DNA of 6,667 nucleotides. Source: an uncultured Ruminococcus sp. (GTDB lineage: Bacteria > Bacillota > Clostridia > Oscillospirales > CAG-272). The position numbers were made by a program, and so were the translations under genes. The notes under the pieces were generated by a model. It saw only the letters and a program-made list of their open reading frames with translations. It was not told where the DNA came from and did no database searches. Shown in pieces: positions 1-6,667 of the stretch (its first letter is position 1; each line of letters starts with the position of its first letter). The stretch is taken from contig CACYZS010000066.1 in NCBI GenBank assembly GCA_902778985.1, positions 1 through 6,667 of the forward strand, read 5' to 3'.

Positions 1-2186
1 TCGACCGCGGTTTTGAGGTAGTGGCGGAGCATATCGTCGTTCGCGACGATCTCCATCGCCCGCCCGCCGAGCACGAAACTCGGACGCACGAGGACGGGAT
101 ACCCGATCTCGTTCGCGGCGGCGACGCCCTCCTCGATGTTGGTAACGGCTTTTCCCTTCGGCTGCGGGATGCCGAGCGTATGCAGGATATGCTCGAAACT
201 CTTGCGGTTCTCGGCGCGGTCGATCGCCGCGCAGTCGGTGCCGATGATCTTCACCCCGCGCGCGTCGAGCGGCGCGGCGAGGTTGATCGCGGTCTGCCCG
301 CCGAGCGAGGCGATGACCCCGACCGGCTTCTCAAAATCGACGATCGCCATCACGTCCTCGGTCGTCAGCGGCTCGAAGTAGAGTTTGTCGGAGCAGGTGT
401 AGTCGGTCGAAACGGTCTCGGGGTTGTTGTTGACGATGATGGCTTCGTAGCCCGCCTTGCGGATGGTCTGCACCGCGTGGACGGTCGAGTAGTCGAATTC
501 GACGCCCTGTCCGATGCGGATCGGTCCCGCGCCGAGGACCACGATCTTCTTCTTTTCGCCGAGTTTCGACTTGTTTTCACCCGTGTAGGACGAGTAGAGG
601 TAGGCGATGTATTTGCCGGTGTGGAGCGTGTCGACCATACGGAAGATCGGGACGATTCCGTTTGCCTTGCGGAGACGGTAGACGTCGACCTCGGGCGTCT
701 TCCAGAGAAGACCGATCTCCTTGTCCGAAAATCCCATGATCTTCGCCGCTTTCAGCGCCCGGATATCGCCGGGCTTTTCGGCGAGGATCCGCTCCATTTC
801 CACGATCCGCCCGAGGCATTCGAGGAACAGTTCGGTGATCATGGTCACGCGGTGGATCTCGTCGATCTTTGCGCCCAGCCGGAGCAGTTCGGCGATCGCG
901 AAGACGTTGTCGTCGTGGAAGACTGCGACGTAGTCGAGCAGCGCGTCCTTTTTCCACCCGTCGAACTTCTTCAGGTGGAAGTGGCAGACGCCGATCTCGA
1001 GCGAGCGAATGGACTTCAAGAAGCACTCTTCAAGCGACGAACCGATCCCCATGACCTCGCCGGTCGCCTTCATCTGCGTACCGAGCACGTTCGGGACGGT
1101 CGAGAACTTATCGAAGGGGAAGCGCGGGAACTTCGCGACGAGGTAGTCGAGCGAGGGTTCGATCGAGGCGTTGCCGCCCGCGACCGGGATCTCCTCGAGC
1201 GCCATACCGACCGCGATCTTCGCCGTGACGCGCGCGATGGGGTAGCCGCTCGCTTTCGACGCCAGGGCCGAACTGCGCGAAACGCGCGGGTTGACCTCGA
1301 TCAGGTAGTATTTGCTCGAACAGGGATCCAGCGCGAACTGCACGTTGCACCCGCCCGCGATCTTGAGTTCGCGGATCAGTTTCAGGGCGCTGTCGTTCAG
1401 CATTTTGAGGTCTTCCGGGGAGAGCGAGAGGATCGGAGCGACCACGATCGAGTCGCCGGTGTGCACGCCGACGGGATCGACGTTCTCCATGCCGCAGACC
1501 GTGATGACGTGGTCGTAGGAGTCGCGCATCACTTCAAATTCGATCTCTTTATACCCCTTGACGCTCTTCTCGATCAGAACTTCGTGGACCGGGGAGAGGG
1601 CGAAGGCGTTCGGGGCGAGGTCGAGCAGTTCGGTCTCGTTATCGGCAAAGCCGCCGCCCGTGCCGCCGAGCGTAAAGCCCGGACGGAGAACGACCGGGTA
1701 CCCGATGCGTTTTGCCGCGGCGACCGCCTCTTCGACCGAGTAGGTGATCTCGGACGGGATAACGGGTTCGCCGATACTTTCGCAGAGTTTCTTGAACTCC
1801 TCGCGGTCCTCGGCTTTTTCGATGCTCTCGCTGCTGGTGCCGAGCAGTTCGACGTTGCACTCGCGGAGGATGCCCTTCTTTTCCAGTTGCATCGCGAGGT
1901 TCAACCCGGTCTGTCCGCCGATGCCCGGCAGGATCGCGTCGGGGCGCTCGTAGCGAATGATCTTCGCGATGTACTCGAGCGTCAGCGGTTCCATGTAGAC
2001 CTTGTCGGCGATCGAGGTGTCGGTCATGATGGTCGCGGGGTTGGAGTTGACGAGGATGACTTCGTACCCCTCTTCTTTGAGCGCCAGGCACGCCTGCGTC
2101 CCGGCGTAGTCGAACTCCGCCGCCTGCCCGATGACGATCGGTCCCGAACCGATGATCATGATCTTTTTGATGTCGTTGCGTTTCAT
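1..2186 (-). CDS. carB: Carbamoyl-phosphate synthase large subunit (partial, C-terminus beyond the window)
   Basis: This subunit makes carbamoyl phosphate from bicarbonate, ammonia (delivered by CarA from glutamine) and two ATP, the first step of UMP and arginine synthesis in the cytoplasm. I translated it from the ATG at 2186 and the frame stays open to base 1, giving about 728 residues; the family has about 1,060-1,075, so roughly the last third is missing. In order: a dinucleotide-like start ([17 protein letters not shown], residues 13-29); the first ATP-grasp (carboxyphosphate) domain with R128, R168 in [13 protein letters not shown]283, and E297/N299/R301 in [23 protein letters not shown] from residue 369; a helical oligomerisation domain; then the second half, starting at [15 protein letters not shown] (552) and cut inside the second ATP-grasp just after R701 in [14 protein letters not shown]. 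The residues match the E. coli catalytic positions with small offsets. It lies 28 bases after pyrI, with a GGGAG site upstream. Two segments are shorter than usual (see findings). The C-terminal allosteric domain is not in the window. Confidence 0.97.
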   Translation of the reverse strand, partial: MKRNDIKKIMIIGSGPIVIGQAAEFDYAGTQACLALKEEGYEVILVNSNPATIMTDTSIADKVYMEPLTLEYIAKIIRYERPDAILPGIGGQTGLNLAMQLEKKGILRECNVELLGTSSESIEKAEDREEFKKLCESIGEPVIPSEITYSVEEAVAAAKRIGYPVVLRPGFTLGGTGGGFADNETELLDLAPNAFALSPVHEVLIEKSVKGYKEIEFEVMRDSYDHVITVCGMENVDPVGVHTGDSIVVAPILSLSPEDLKMLNDSALKLIRELKIAGGCNVQFALDPCSSKYYLIEVNPRVSRSSALASKASGYPIARVTAKIAVGMALEEIPVAGGNASIEPSLDYLVAKFPRFPFDKFSTVPNVLGTQMKATGEVMGIGSSLEECFLKSIRSLEIGVCHFHLKKFDGWKKDALLDYVAVFHDDNVFAIAELLRLGAKIDEIHRVTMITELFLECLGRIVEMERILAEKPGDIRALKAAKIMGFSDKEIGLLWKTPEVDVYRLRKANGIVPIFRMVDTLHTGKYIAYLYSSYTGENKSKLGEKKKIVVLGAGPIRIGQGVEFDYSTVHAVQTIRKAGYEAIIVNNNPETVSTDYTCSDKLYFEPLTTEDVMAIVDFEKPVGVIASLGGQTAINLAAPLDARGVKIIGTDCAAIDRAENRKSFEHILHTLGIPQPKGKAVTNIEEGVAAANEIGYPVLVRPSFVLGGRAMEIVANDDMLRHYLKTAV

Positions 2187-2214
2187 ATTTCTCTCCCGGT
2201 TATAGAATGGTTTT
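2187..2214 (-). promoter_or_regulatory. pyrI-carB gap with carB ribosome binding site
   Basis: This is the largest non-coding gap in the window, 28 bases. It holds GGGAGAG at 2191-2197, with the GGGAG core 6 bases before the carB ATG, which supports that start. A TATAAC string is present, but no matching -35 box is visible 16-18 bases upstream, and there is no hairpin followed by a T-run. I read it as a plain ribosome binding spacer. Confidence 0.75.
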
Positions 2215-2640
2215 TCAGAGTTCCGTCGGCGCTTCGCTGTCGCAGAAGACGCAGCGGTAGATCTTGTTCTTTCGGTCGGTCAGCCGGAATTGCTGCGGGA
2301 TGCCCGGCTCGGTCGACGTGATGCAGCGCGGGTTCTTGCACCGGATGATGTCGGTCACCTTGTCCGGCAGCGACAGGTGTTCGCGCTTGGCGAGTTCGCC
2401 GTTTTTGATGACGTTGACCGTGATCCCGGGATCGAGGTACCCGAGCACGTCGAAGTCCAGATCGATCACCTGACCGACCTTGATGATGTCCTTTTTGCCC
2501 ATCTTCTTGCTGTCGGCGCGCTGGATCAGCGCGACCGTGCAGTCGAGGCGGTCAAGCCCCAGCACGTGATAGATGCGGAGCGCGTTGCCCGCCGTGATGT
2601 GGTCGAGAACGATACCGTCCTTGATCTGTCCGATGATCAT
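2215..2640 (-). CDS. pyrI: Aspartate carbamoyltransferase regulatory subunit
   Basis: PyrI binds nucleotide effectors and joins PyrB trimers into the large allosteric aspartate transcarbamoylase. The protein is 141 residues (E. coli 153), the difference mainly a shorter N-terminus. The N-terminal nucleotide-binding domain has VLDHI (D13, H14), GKKDIIK (K50, K54) and TVNVIKN (N76, I78), which align with the E. coli effector-site residues D19, H20, K56, K60, N84 and I86. The C-terminal zinc domain has four cysteines, C101, C106, C130 and C133 (CX4C then CX2C), which bind the structural zinc that contacts PyrB. The start ATG overlaps the pyrB stop as ATGA, consistent with coupled synthesis of the two subunits. 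That the complex is feedback-regulated is inferred from the conserved site; which nucleotides inhibit or activate it cannot be read from sequence. Confidence 0.97.
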   Translation of the reverse strand: MIIGQIKDGIVLDHITAGNALRIYHVLGLDRLDCTVALIQRADSKKMGKKDIIKVGQVIDLDFDVLGYLDPGITVNVIKNGELAKREHLSLPDKVTDIIRCKNPRCITSTEPGIPQQFRLTDRKNKIYRCVFCDSEAPTEL

Positions 2641-3554
2641 AATTTCACCCCCAGAAGCGAGAGGATCAGCGCCTCCCGGATATACTTGCCGTTCTCCGCC
2701 TGCCGGAAATAGCAGGCGCGGGGATCGTCGTCGACGTCCTGCGCGATCTCGTTGACGCGGGGCAGGGGATGCATCACCGAGAGGGTCGGTTTCGCCGCTT
2801 TCAGTTTGTCGGAGGTCAGGATATAACTGTCTTTTAAGCGCAGGTAGTCGGCTTCGTTGAAGAAGCGTTCCTTCTGTACCCGCGTCATATAGAGGATATC
2901 AAGGTCGGGCAGCACTTCGTCAAGGTGCCGCGTCTCGACGTAGGGGATCCCGTTCTTTTCGATCACGTCCGAGATCAGGTAGCCGGGGAGCCGCAGTTCC
3001 TCGGGCGAGATCAGGATGAAGCGCACCCCCGCGTAGCGCGAGAGCGCCGAGAGAAGGGAGTGGACCGTCCGCCCGAACTTGAGGTCGCCGCAGAACCCGA
3101 CCGTCAGGTTCTCGAACCCGCCCTTCTCGCGGCGGATGGTAAGCAGGTCGGCAAGCGTCTGCGTCGGGTGGTTGTGCCCGCCGTCGCCCGCGTTGATGAC
3201 CGGCACGCCCGCGACGCGCGAGGCGACTAAGGGAGCGCCCTCTTTCGGGTGGCGCATCGCGATCACGTCGGCGTAGAGCCCGACGATCCGCGCGGTGTCC
3301 GAGACGCTCTCGCCCTTCGAGACCGAACTCGAGTTCGCCTCGGAGAAGCCGAGGACGTTCCCGCCGAGTTCGTACATCGCGGCTTCAAAACTCAGGCGCG
3401 TGCGCGTCGAGGGTTCGTAAAAGAGCGTCGCCAGTTTCTTGCCCCGGCAGGCGTCCTTGTACTTGTCGCGGTTCGCGATGATGTCGAGCGAAACGTCGAT
3501 CAGGTCTTCGATCTCTTCACGCGTCAGATCGAGAATGTCGATCAGGTGTTTCAT
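2637..3554 (-). CDS. pyrB: Aspartate carbamoyltransferase catalytic subunit
   Basis: PyrB condenses carbamoyl phosphate with L-aspartate to N-carbamoyl-aspartate, the committed step to UMP. The protein is 305 residues, the normal length. The carbamoyl-phosphate site is seen as STRTR (residues 49-53), the mobile loop with K80 in SVSKGES, and HNHPTQ (127-132). Further on are [12 protein letters not shown] (156-167), the aspartate-binding region with R225 and Q227 in TRVQKER, and HPLPR (262-266). All expected active-site residues are present. I chose the ATG at 3554 because it overlaps the pyrE stop as ATGA and has GGAG 7 bases upstream; an upstream in-frame TTG at 3572 would add six residues (ending QE before the Met) that contain the ribosome binding site and have no family counterpart. 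Next to pyrI, this should be the catalytic chain of a PyrB/PyrI holoenzyme rather than a stand-alone trimer like that of Bacillus. Confidence 0.98.
   Translation of the reverse strand: MKHLIDILDLTREEIEDLIDVSLDIIANRDKYKDACRGKKLATLFYEPSTRTRLSFEAAMYELGGNVLGFSEANSSSVSKGESVSDTARIVGLYADVIAMRHPKEGAPLVASRVAGVPVINAGDGGHNHPTQTLADLLTIRREKGGFENLTVGFCGDLKFGRTVHSLLSALSRYAGVRFILISPEELRLPGYLISDVIEKNGIPYVETRHLDEVLPDLDILYMTRVQKERFFNEADYLRLKDSYILTSDKLKAAKPTLSVMHPLPRVNEIAQDVDDDPRACYFRQAENGKYIREALILSLLGVKL
2646..2652 (-). promoter_or_regulatory. Ribosome binding site of pyrI (imperfect)
   Basis: GGGGGTG lies inside the last codons of pyrB, 5 bases before the pyrI ATG. It is a one-mismatch variant of GGAGGTG. Being weaker than the site before pyrF, it may lean on ribosomes finishing pyrB at the ATGA overlap. 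Confidence 0.6.
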
Positions 3555-4189
3555 TTCTTGTCTCCTATCCAACTCTCGTCCGACGGGTTGTTCCGGAAGG
3601 CGATCAGGCGTTTGACGTCACTTTCGCGAATAAACCCCTCCTCCGCGGCGACCTTTGCCACCACGTCGAAGTTTGTCAGCGATACGTTCTTGACCTTTGC
3701 TTCGGCGAGCCGTTCGAGCCCGCGCGCCATACCGTAGGTGAAGATCGAAACGATCCCGAGGACTTCCGCCCCCTCTTCGCGCAGGGCGTCGACCACCTCG
3801 ATCACGCTGCCCCCGGTCGAGATCAGATCCTCGACCACGACCACTTTTTCACCCTTTTCAAGTTTGCCTTCGATCCGGTTCTGCCGTCCGTGATCCTTCG
3901 CGCCGCTCCGGACGTACCCCATCGGCAGACCGAGCAGATGCGCCGTGATGGCGGCGTGCGCGATCCCCGCGGTCGACGTGCCGAAGAGCGCCTCGGCGTC
4001 GGGGTAGTTCTCCTTGACGAGGGTGGCAAGTCCTTCCTCGACGTCACACCGCACGGCGGGGGACGTGAGGGTCAGCCGGTTGTCGCAGTAGACCGGGCTC
4101 TTGATCCCGCTCGCCCAGGTGAAGGGCTCGTCGGGGCGGAAGAAGACCGCTCCGATCGAGAGCAGGTCGCGCGCAATTTTTTTCTGCAT
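3551..4189 (-). CDS. pyrE: Orotate phosphoribosyltransferase
   Basis: PyrE transfers ribose-5-phosphate from PRPP to orotate, giving orotidine 5'-monophosphate, the fifth step of the pathway. The protein is 212 residues, as usual for the family. The N-terminal part has the orotate-side region ([16 protein letters not shown], residues 23-38). The catalytic loop is [16 protein letters not shown] (93-108), with R94, K98 and H100 matching the E. coli loop residues R99, K103 and H105. The type I PRPP-binding signature [13 protein letters not shown] spans 116-128, with the acidic pair E120/D121. The enzyme works as a dimer in which loop residues reach the neighbouring subunit's site (known for the family). 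It starts 18 bases after pyrF and its stop overlaps the pyrB start by four bases. Confidence 0.98.
   Translation of the reverse strand: MQKKIARDLLSIGAVFFRPDEPFTWASGIKSPVYCDNRLTLTSPAVRCDVEEGLATLVKENYPDAEALFGTSTAGIAHAAITAHLLGLPMGYVRSGAKDHGRQNRIEGKLEKGEKVVVVEDLISTGGSVIEVVDALREEGAEVLGIVSIFTYGMARGLERLAEAKVKNVSLTNFDVVAKVAAEEGFIRESDVKRLIAFRNNPSDESWIGDKK
3561..3567 (-). promoter_or_regulatory. Ribosome binding site of pyrB
   Basis: TAGGAGA lies in the last codons of pyrE, with its GGAG core 7 bases before the ATG at 3554. It decides the pyrB start in favour of this ATG over the in-frame TTG at 3572, which would place the site inside the coding region. Confidence 0.8.
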
Positions 4190-4199
4190 ATCTATTCCA

Positions 4200-4204
4200 T
4201 CCTT
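4200..4204 (-). promoter_or_regulatory. Ribosome binding site of pyrE
   Basis: AAGGA in the 18-base pyrF-pyrE gap, 10 bases before the pyrE ATG. Spacing is slightly long. No promoter or terminator fits into this gap. Confidence 0.65.
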
Positions 4205-4207
4205 TCG

Positions 4208-4909
4208 TTATTGTCCGAGAAATTCACGGACGCACCGGCGGTATGCGGCGACGGGATCGTCCGCCGCCGTGATCGGACGCCCGACCACGATCAGGTCGGA
4301 GCCGAGTTCTCTGGCTTTTTCGGGCGTCGTCACCCGCTTCTGGTCTCCGATCGCGCCGTCGGCGAAGCGCACGCCCGGCGTCACGGTAAGGAAGTTCGCG
4401 CCGCACGCCTCGTGCACCGTCCCGGCTTCGAGCGGGGAGCAGACCACGCCGTCGAGCCCGGCTTCCTTCGCGTTCTTCGCGTATTGGGTCACGACTTCGG
4501 GGAGACTACGGTCGATCAGCAGTTCCCCCGTCAGGCGCGCCTGGTCGATCGAGGTCAGTTGCGTCACCGCGATCAGAGCGGGGCGCGTGCCGTCGGGGCG
4601 CGTCAGCCCCTCGATCGCCGCCCGCATCATATCCAGCCCGCCCGCGGCGTGCAGGTTGCAGAGGTCGACGTCGAGGTTCGAGAGGACCGCCATCGCCCGT
4701 TTGACCGTATTCGGGATATCGTGCAGTTTCAGGTCGAGAAAGATCTTGTGTCCTCTCGCCTTGATCTGCCGCACGATCTCGGGTCCCGCCCCGTAGAAGA
4801 GTTCCATTCCGATCTTGACAAACGGCTTTTCCTTTTGGAACCGGTCGAGGAAGGCAAAGGTCGCCTCCGCCGTGGGAAAGTCGCAGGCAACGATCACGTC
4901 GCGTTTCAT
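4208..4909 (-). CDS. pyrF: Orotidine 5'-phosphate decarboxylase
   Basis: PyrF removes CO2 from orotidine 5'-monophosphate to give UMP, the last step of the pathway. The protein is 233 residues, typical of the short bacterial TIM-barrel group (as in B. subtilis and E. coli) rather than the longer form of about 270 residues. Visible active-site residues are D10 in VACDF, K32 in VKIGMELF, the catalytic Asp-Lys-x-x-Asp set D59, K61 and D64 in [14 protein letters not shown]118 in VTQLTS, and the phosphate-binding end TPGVR (177-181), GDQ (188-190) and GRPIT with R211. The start ATG overlaps the pyrD stop as ATGA and has a perfect GGAGGT 8 bases upstream. All catalytic residues are intact, so the enzyme should be active. 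Confidence 0.98.
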   Translation of the reverse strand: MKRDVIVACDFPTAEATFAFLDRFQKEKPFVKIGMELFYGAGPEIVRQIKARGHKIFLDLKLHDIPNTVKRAMAVLSNLDVDLCNLHAAGGLDMMRAAIEGLTRPDGTRPALIAVTQLTSIDQARLTGELLIDRSLPEVVTQYAKNAKEAGLDGVVCSPLEAGTVHEACGANFLTVTPGVRFADGAIGDQKRVTTPEKARELGSDLIVVGRPITAADDPVAAYRRCVREFLGQ

Positions 4910-5820
4910 TTGATTGCACCTCCGATGATATCTTGCAGATTTTCGATCTTGTATCTGTCCATTACGCCGGGCAGGTCGCGGATGATGTCCCGGCAGGCGT
5001 AGGGATCGACCAGGTTCGCCGCGCCTACTTCAACTGCCGTCGCGCCGGCGAGCATCATTTCGATCACGTCCTCGGCGCGGGAAACGCCGCCCATCCCGAT
5101 CACCGGGATCTTTACGGCTTTCGCGGTCTGGTACACCATGCGGAGCGCGACCGGGAATACGGCGGGACCCGACAGCCCCCCGGTGATATTCCCGAGCAGG
5201 GGCTTGCGGCGACCGATATCGATCCGCATCCCGAGCAGCGTGTTGATGAGCGACACGCCGTCGGCGCCCGCGTCTTCCACCGCCCGCGCGATCGCGGTGA
5301 TGTCGGCGACGTTCGGCGAGAGTTTCAATATGATCGGCTTTTTGGTCGCGGCTCTCACCGCCTTGGTCACTTCCGCCGCCGCCTTCGGATCGGTCCCGAA
5401 ACTCATGCCGCCCCCGTGGACGTTCGGACAACTGATATTGACTTCGAACCACCCGATCGACGGATCCGCGTCGAGTTTTTCGACCACCTCGACGTACTCC
5501 CCGACCGAGAAGCCCGAGACGTTCGCCATCACGGGTTTGGAAAAGACCTTTTTCAGTTTGGGCAACTCCTCGGAGAGCACCCGGTCGACGCCGGGGTTCT
5601 GGAGTCCGACGGCGTTGAGCATCCCGGACGGCGTTTCGGCGATCCGGGGCGTGACGTTCCCGAAGCGCGGCTGCGCGGTCGTCCCCTTGAAACTGAAGGT
5701 CCCCAGTTGATTGATATCGTAGTATTCGGCGAACTCGTACCCGAAGCCGAAGGTCCCGGACGCCGGGATCACGGGATTGTCGAGTTCAATTCCGCAGAGC
5801 GTTACGTTCAGTCTTCCCAT
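4906..5820 (-). CDS. pyrD: Dihydroorotate dehydrogenase, class 1B catalytic subunit
   Basis: PyrD oxidises dihydroorotate to orotate on FMN; electrons pass through PyrK to NAD+. The protein is 304 residues, normal for the class. Seen in order: [10 protein letters not shown] (residues 20-29); FKGTT with K45, the FMN-binding lysine region; NAVGLQNPG (69-77) at the substrate site; MANVSGFS (98-105); VNISCPNV (127-134) with C131, the cysteine base that marks class 1 enzymes (class 2 membrane enzymes use serine); K166 in LKLSPN; N193 in INT; GGLSG (214-218); and GMGGV (242-246), which holds the FMN phosphate. Assignment to 1B, rather than fumarate-using 1A, rests on the adjoining pyrK. The ATG at 5820 is chosen because the family begins close to this Met and GGGGAG precedes it; the frame is open 33 codons further upstream, but those codons lie over the pyrK end in another frame and show no family similarity. 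Confidence 0.97.
   Translation of the reverse strand: MGRLNVTLCGIELDNPVIPASGTFGFGYEFAEYYDINQLGTFSFKGTTAQPRFGNVTPRIAETPSGMLNAVGLQNPGVDRVLSEELPKLKKVFSKPVMANVSGFSVGEYVEVVEKLDADPSIGWFEVNISCPNVHGGGMSFGTDPKAAAEVTKAVRAATKKPIILKLSPNVADITAIARAVEDAGADGVSLINTLLGMRIDIGRRKPLLGNITGGLSGPAVFPVALRMVYQTAKAVKIPVIGMGGVSRAEDVIEMMLAGATAVEVGAANLVDPYACRDIIRDLPGVMDRYKIENLQDIIGGAIK
4918..4923 (-). promoter_or_regulatory. Ribosome binding site of pyrF (consensus)
   Basis: GGAGGT, a perfect Shine-Dalgarno core, lies 8 bases before the pyrF ATG and inside the final codons of pyrD. It is the best match in the window and suggests that pyrF can recruit ribosomes independently of the ATGA overlap. Confidence 0.85.
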
Positions 5821-6545
5821 ACGATCTCCCCCCGTGTCAGTACCGGACCTTCGCGGCAGATCCGCTTGTTGCCGGTAATGGTTTTGCAGGTGCAGCCCAT
5901 GCACGCGCCGAACCCGCACCCCATGCGGCGCTCGAAACTGTACTGCCCGTCGACCTTGGTCGCCCGGTAGAGCGCCCGGAGCATGGGTTCCGGTCCGCAG
6001 GTGTAAACGTAGGTGTAGTCAAGCCCCGCCAGCGCGTCGGTGACGAACCCTTTCGTCCCGCGGGAGCCGTCCACCGTCGTCACGACGACGTTTGCCCCGA
6101 GGGCGCGGAACTCGTTTTCAAAGAAGACCTCGTCCGCGGTGTTGAAGCCGAGGATCACGGTCACGCGTTTTCCTTTGGCGATCAGCGTCCGGGCGAGCCA
6201 GTAGAGCGGCGGCACCCCGACGCCCCCGCCGACAAGCAGGGGAGCGTCCCCCGAGAGGGCGGCGTCGTAGCCGTTCCCGAGCCCGGTCAGACAGTCGATC
6301 TCTTTTCCTTTTTCGTAACGTGCGAGCGCGCGCGTCCCGTCGCCCACCGTCTTGTAGATCAGCGTCAGCGTGTTGCCGACCTTGTCGCAGACCGAGATGG
6401 GGCGGCGGAGATAGAACCCGTCGAGTTTCAGGTTGACGAACTGCCCCGGGCGGATCACGTCGGAGAGGTCGCCCGTAAGCGTCATCTTAAAGACGCTTTT
6501 GGCAATCGGTTCGTTCGTTTGAACGGTCAGAACGGTTTGTTTCAT
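5808..6545 (-). CDS. pyrK: Dihydroorotate dehydrogenase electron-transfer subunit (FAD and 2Fe-2S)
   Basis: PyrK carries electrons from FMN in PyrD to NAD+ through a 2Fe-2S cluster and FAD; family members form a PyrD2-PyrK2 tetramer. The protein is 245 residues, close to the usual 250-260. The N-terminal FAD-binding barrel has LRRPISVCD (residues 46-54, the RxxS flavin motif). The NAD-binding domain has LLVGGGVGVPPL (103-114) and the later YTCGPEPML (181-189). The C-terminal cluster domain has C210, C215, C218 and C230 (CX4CX2C, then C 12 residues on) within MGCGFGACMGC and RICREGPV; C220 is an extra cysteine not expected to bind iron. The start ATG overlaps the pyrC stop as ATGA, with AAAGGGAG 6 bases upstream. 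The last four codons and stop overlap pyrD. Confidence 0.97.
   Translation of the reverse strand: MKQTVLTVQTNEPIAKSVFKMTLTGDLSDVIRPGQFVNLKLDGFYLRRPISVCDKVGNTLTLIYKTVGDGTRALARYEKGKEIDCLTGLGNGYDAALSGDAPLLVGGGVGVPPLYWLARTLIAKGKRVTVILGFNTADEVFFENEFRALGANVVVTTVDGSRGTKGFVTDALAGLDYTYVYTCGPEPMLRALYRATKVDGQYSFERRMGCGFGACMGCTCKTITGNKRICREGPVLTRGEIVWED
5826..5833 (-). promoter_or_regulatory. Ribosome binding site of pyrD, inside pyrK
   Basis: GGGGGGAG, 5 bases before the pyrD ATG at 5820, is made of pyrK codons near its C-terminus. It fixes the pyrD start within pyrK, giving a 13-base overlap, and argues against the longer upstream-extended reading. Confidence 0.8.
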
Positions 6546-6667
6546 CGGTTACTCCCTTTCACTGCGGGCGCAAGATAGGCGACTTTGCCGCGCGAGACGG
6601 TCAGCATACATTTCCCGGCGACCTCCCATCCCGCAAACGGCGTGCTTTTTCCCATCGAGAGGAACTC
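6542..6667 (-). CDS. pyrC: Dihydroorotase, C-terminal end only (class I type)
   Basis: Only the last 41 codons and the stop are in the window; the gene continues past the right edge. The visible end reads EFLSMGKSTPFAGWEV, then AGKCMLTVSRGKVAYL. This matches the well-known tail of class I dihydroorotases and related amidohydrolases (the pattern S-x-x-K-N-TPF-x-GW, then GKV-x-x-T-x-x-x-GK-x-x-Y), where the final strands return to the small beta-sandwich beside the metal-dependent barrel. The enzyme would cyclise carbamoyl-aspartate to dihydroorotate. About nine residues (APAVKGSNR) follow the conserved end. The metal ligands lie outside the window, so activity cannot be judged; an inactive dihydroorotase-like partner cannot be excluded, but the operon makes pyrC by far the best call. 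The stop overlaps the pyrK start as ATGA. Confidence 0.88.
   Translation of the reverse strand, partial: EFLSMGKSTPFAGWEVAGKCMLTVSRGKVAYLAPAVKGSNR
6552..6559 (-). promoter_or_regulatory. Ribosome binding site of pyrK
   Basis: AAAGGGAG, 6 bases before the pyrK ATG, inside the final codons of pyrC. It supports the ATG at 6545. Confidence 0.75.

Noticed and set aside
577..2091. Minus-strand open frames of about 150 codons at 577-1026 and 1639-2091
   Set aside because: They are out-of-frame readings of carB, rich in Arg and Pro as expected from GC-rich shifted codons.
2187..2230. Possible promoter before carB (TATAAC in the gap)
   Set aside because: No -35-like hexamer is visible at the right spacing; the bases there read GACGGA. 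Weak -10 matches by chance are common in the only AT-richer stretch.
21..2321. 766-residue plus-strand open frame
   Set aside because: It is the in-register antisense of carB. The protein is rich in Asp, Arg and Val with no recognisable domain, while the minus strand gives an intact, fully recognisable CarB.
3555..3572. Alternative TTG start of pyrB six codons upstream
   Set aside because: It would put the GGAG site inside the gene; the ATG at 3554 has correct spacing and the ATGA overlap with pyrE.
4190..4207. Possible terminator or regulator between pyrF and pyrE
   Set aside because: Only 18 bases, with no inverted repeat or T-run; it contains just the pyrE ribosome site.
5821..5919. 33-codon N-terminal extension of PyrD
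   Set aside because: The family starts near the Met at 5820, a good ribosome site sits directly before it, and the extension is an out-of-frame reading of the pyrK cysteine region.
3890..5970. Plus-strand open frames of 370 residues (3890-5002) and 345 residues (4933-5970)
   Set aside because: Both are antisense to pyrF/pyrE and pyrD/pyrK, share the same low-complexity Arg/Asp-rich composition, and overlap genes with all catalytic motifs intact.
1..6667. A new defence, mobile or RNA-based system
   Set aside because: All sequence is accounted for by recognisable pyrimidine genes; no repeats, integrase or transposase genes, tRNA, or non-coding stretch longer than 28 bases is present.

Overview
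The window is one gene-dense, single-direction stretch on the minus strand: eight consecutive genes of de novo pyrimidine (UMP) synthesis. In transcription order (right to left) they are the tail of pyrC (dihydroorotase), pyrK and pyrD (electron-transfer and catalytic subunits of the NAD-dependent class 1B dihydroorotate dehydrogenase), pyrF (OMP decarboxylase), pyrE (orotate phosphoribosyltransferase), pyrB and pyrI (catalytic and regulatory subunits of aspartate transcarbamoylase), and carB (carbamoyl-phosphate synthase large subunit, cut by the left edge after about 728 codons). There are no RNA genes, mobile elements, repeats, CRISPR arrays or convincing internal promoters or terminators. 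Every base lies in a gene except two gaps of 18 and 28 bases.

The organism looks like a GC-rich Gram-positive-type bacterium, most plausibly an uncultured member of the Clostridia or a wider Bacillota lineage. The reasons are: a PyrK/PyrD 1B enzyme in the K-D-F-E order known from Bacillus; a separate PyrI next to PyrB, which Bacillus lacks but Clostridium has; the Gram-positive style of the second CarB half ([13 protein letters not shown], then [10 protein letters not shown]); and purine-rich Shine-Dalgarno sites close to GGAGG. The lineage is an inference from these traits; no search was run.

The genes work as a set. CarB (with a CarA partner not seen here) makes carbamoyl phosphate, PyrB/PyrI condenses it with aspartate, PyrC closes the ring, PyrD/PyrK oxidises dihydroorotate using NAD+, PyrE adds ribose-5-phosphate from PRPP, and PyrF decarboxylates OMP to UMP. 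Four of the seven junctions are 4-base ATGA stop/start overlaps and a fifth is a 13-base overlap, so the block is almost certainly one transcript with strong translational coupling. Any operon-level control (for example a PyrR-type attenuator) must lie upstream of pyrC, outside the window.

I found no undescribed system. The points worth a second look are modest: carA is missing from its usual place before carB, CarB has two contracted and divergent segments, PyrI keeps its nucleotide-site residues, and very long antisense open frames arise from avoidance of three codons.
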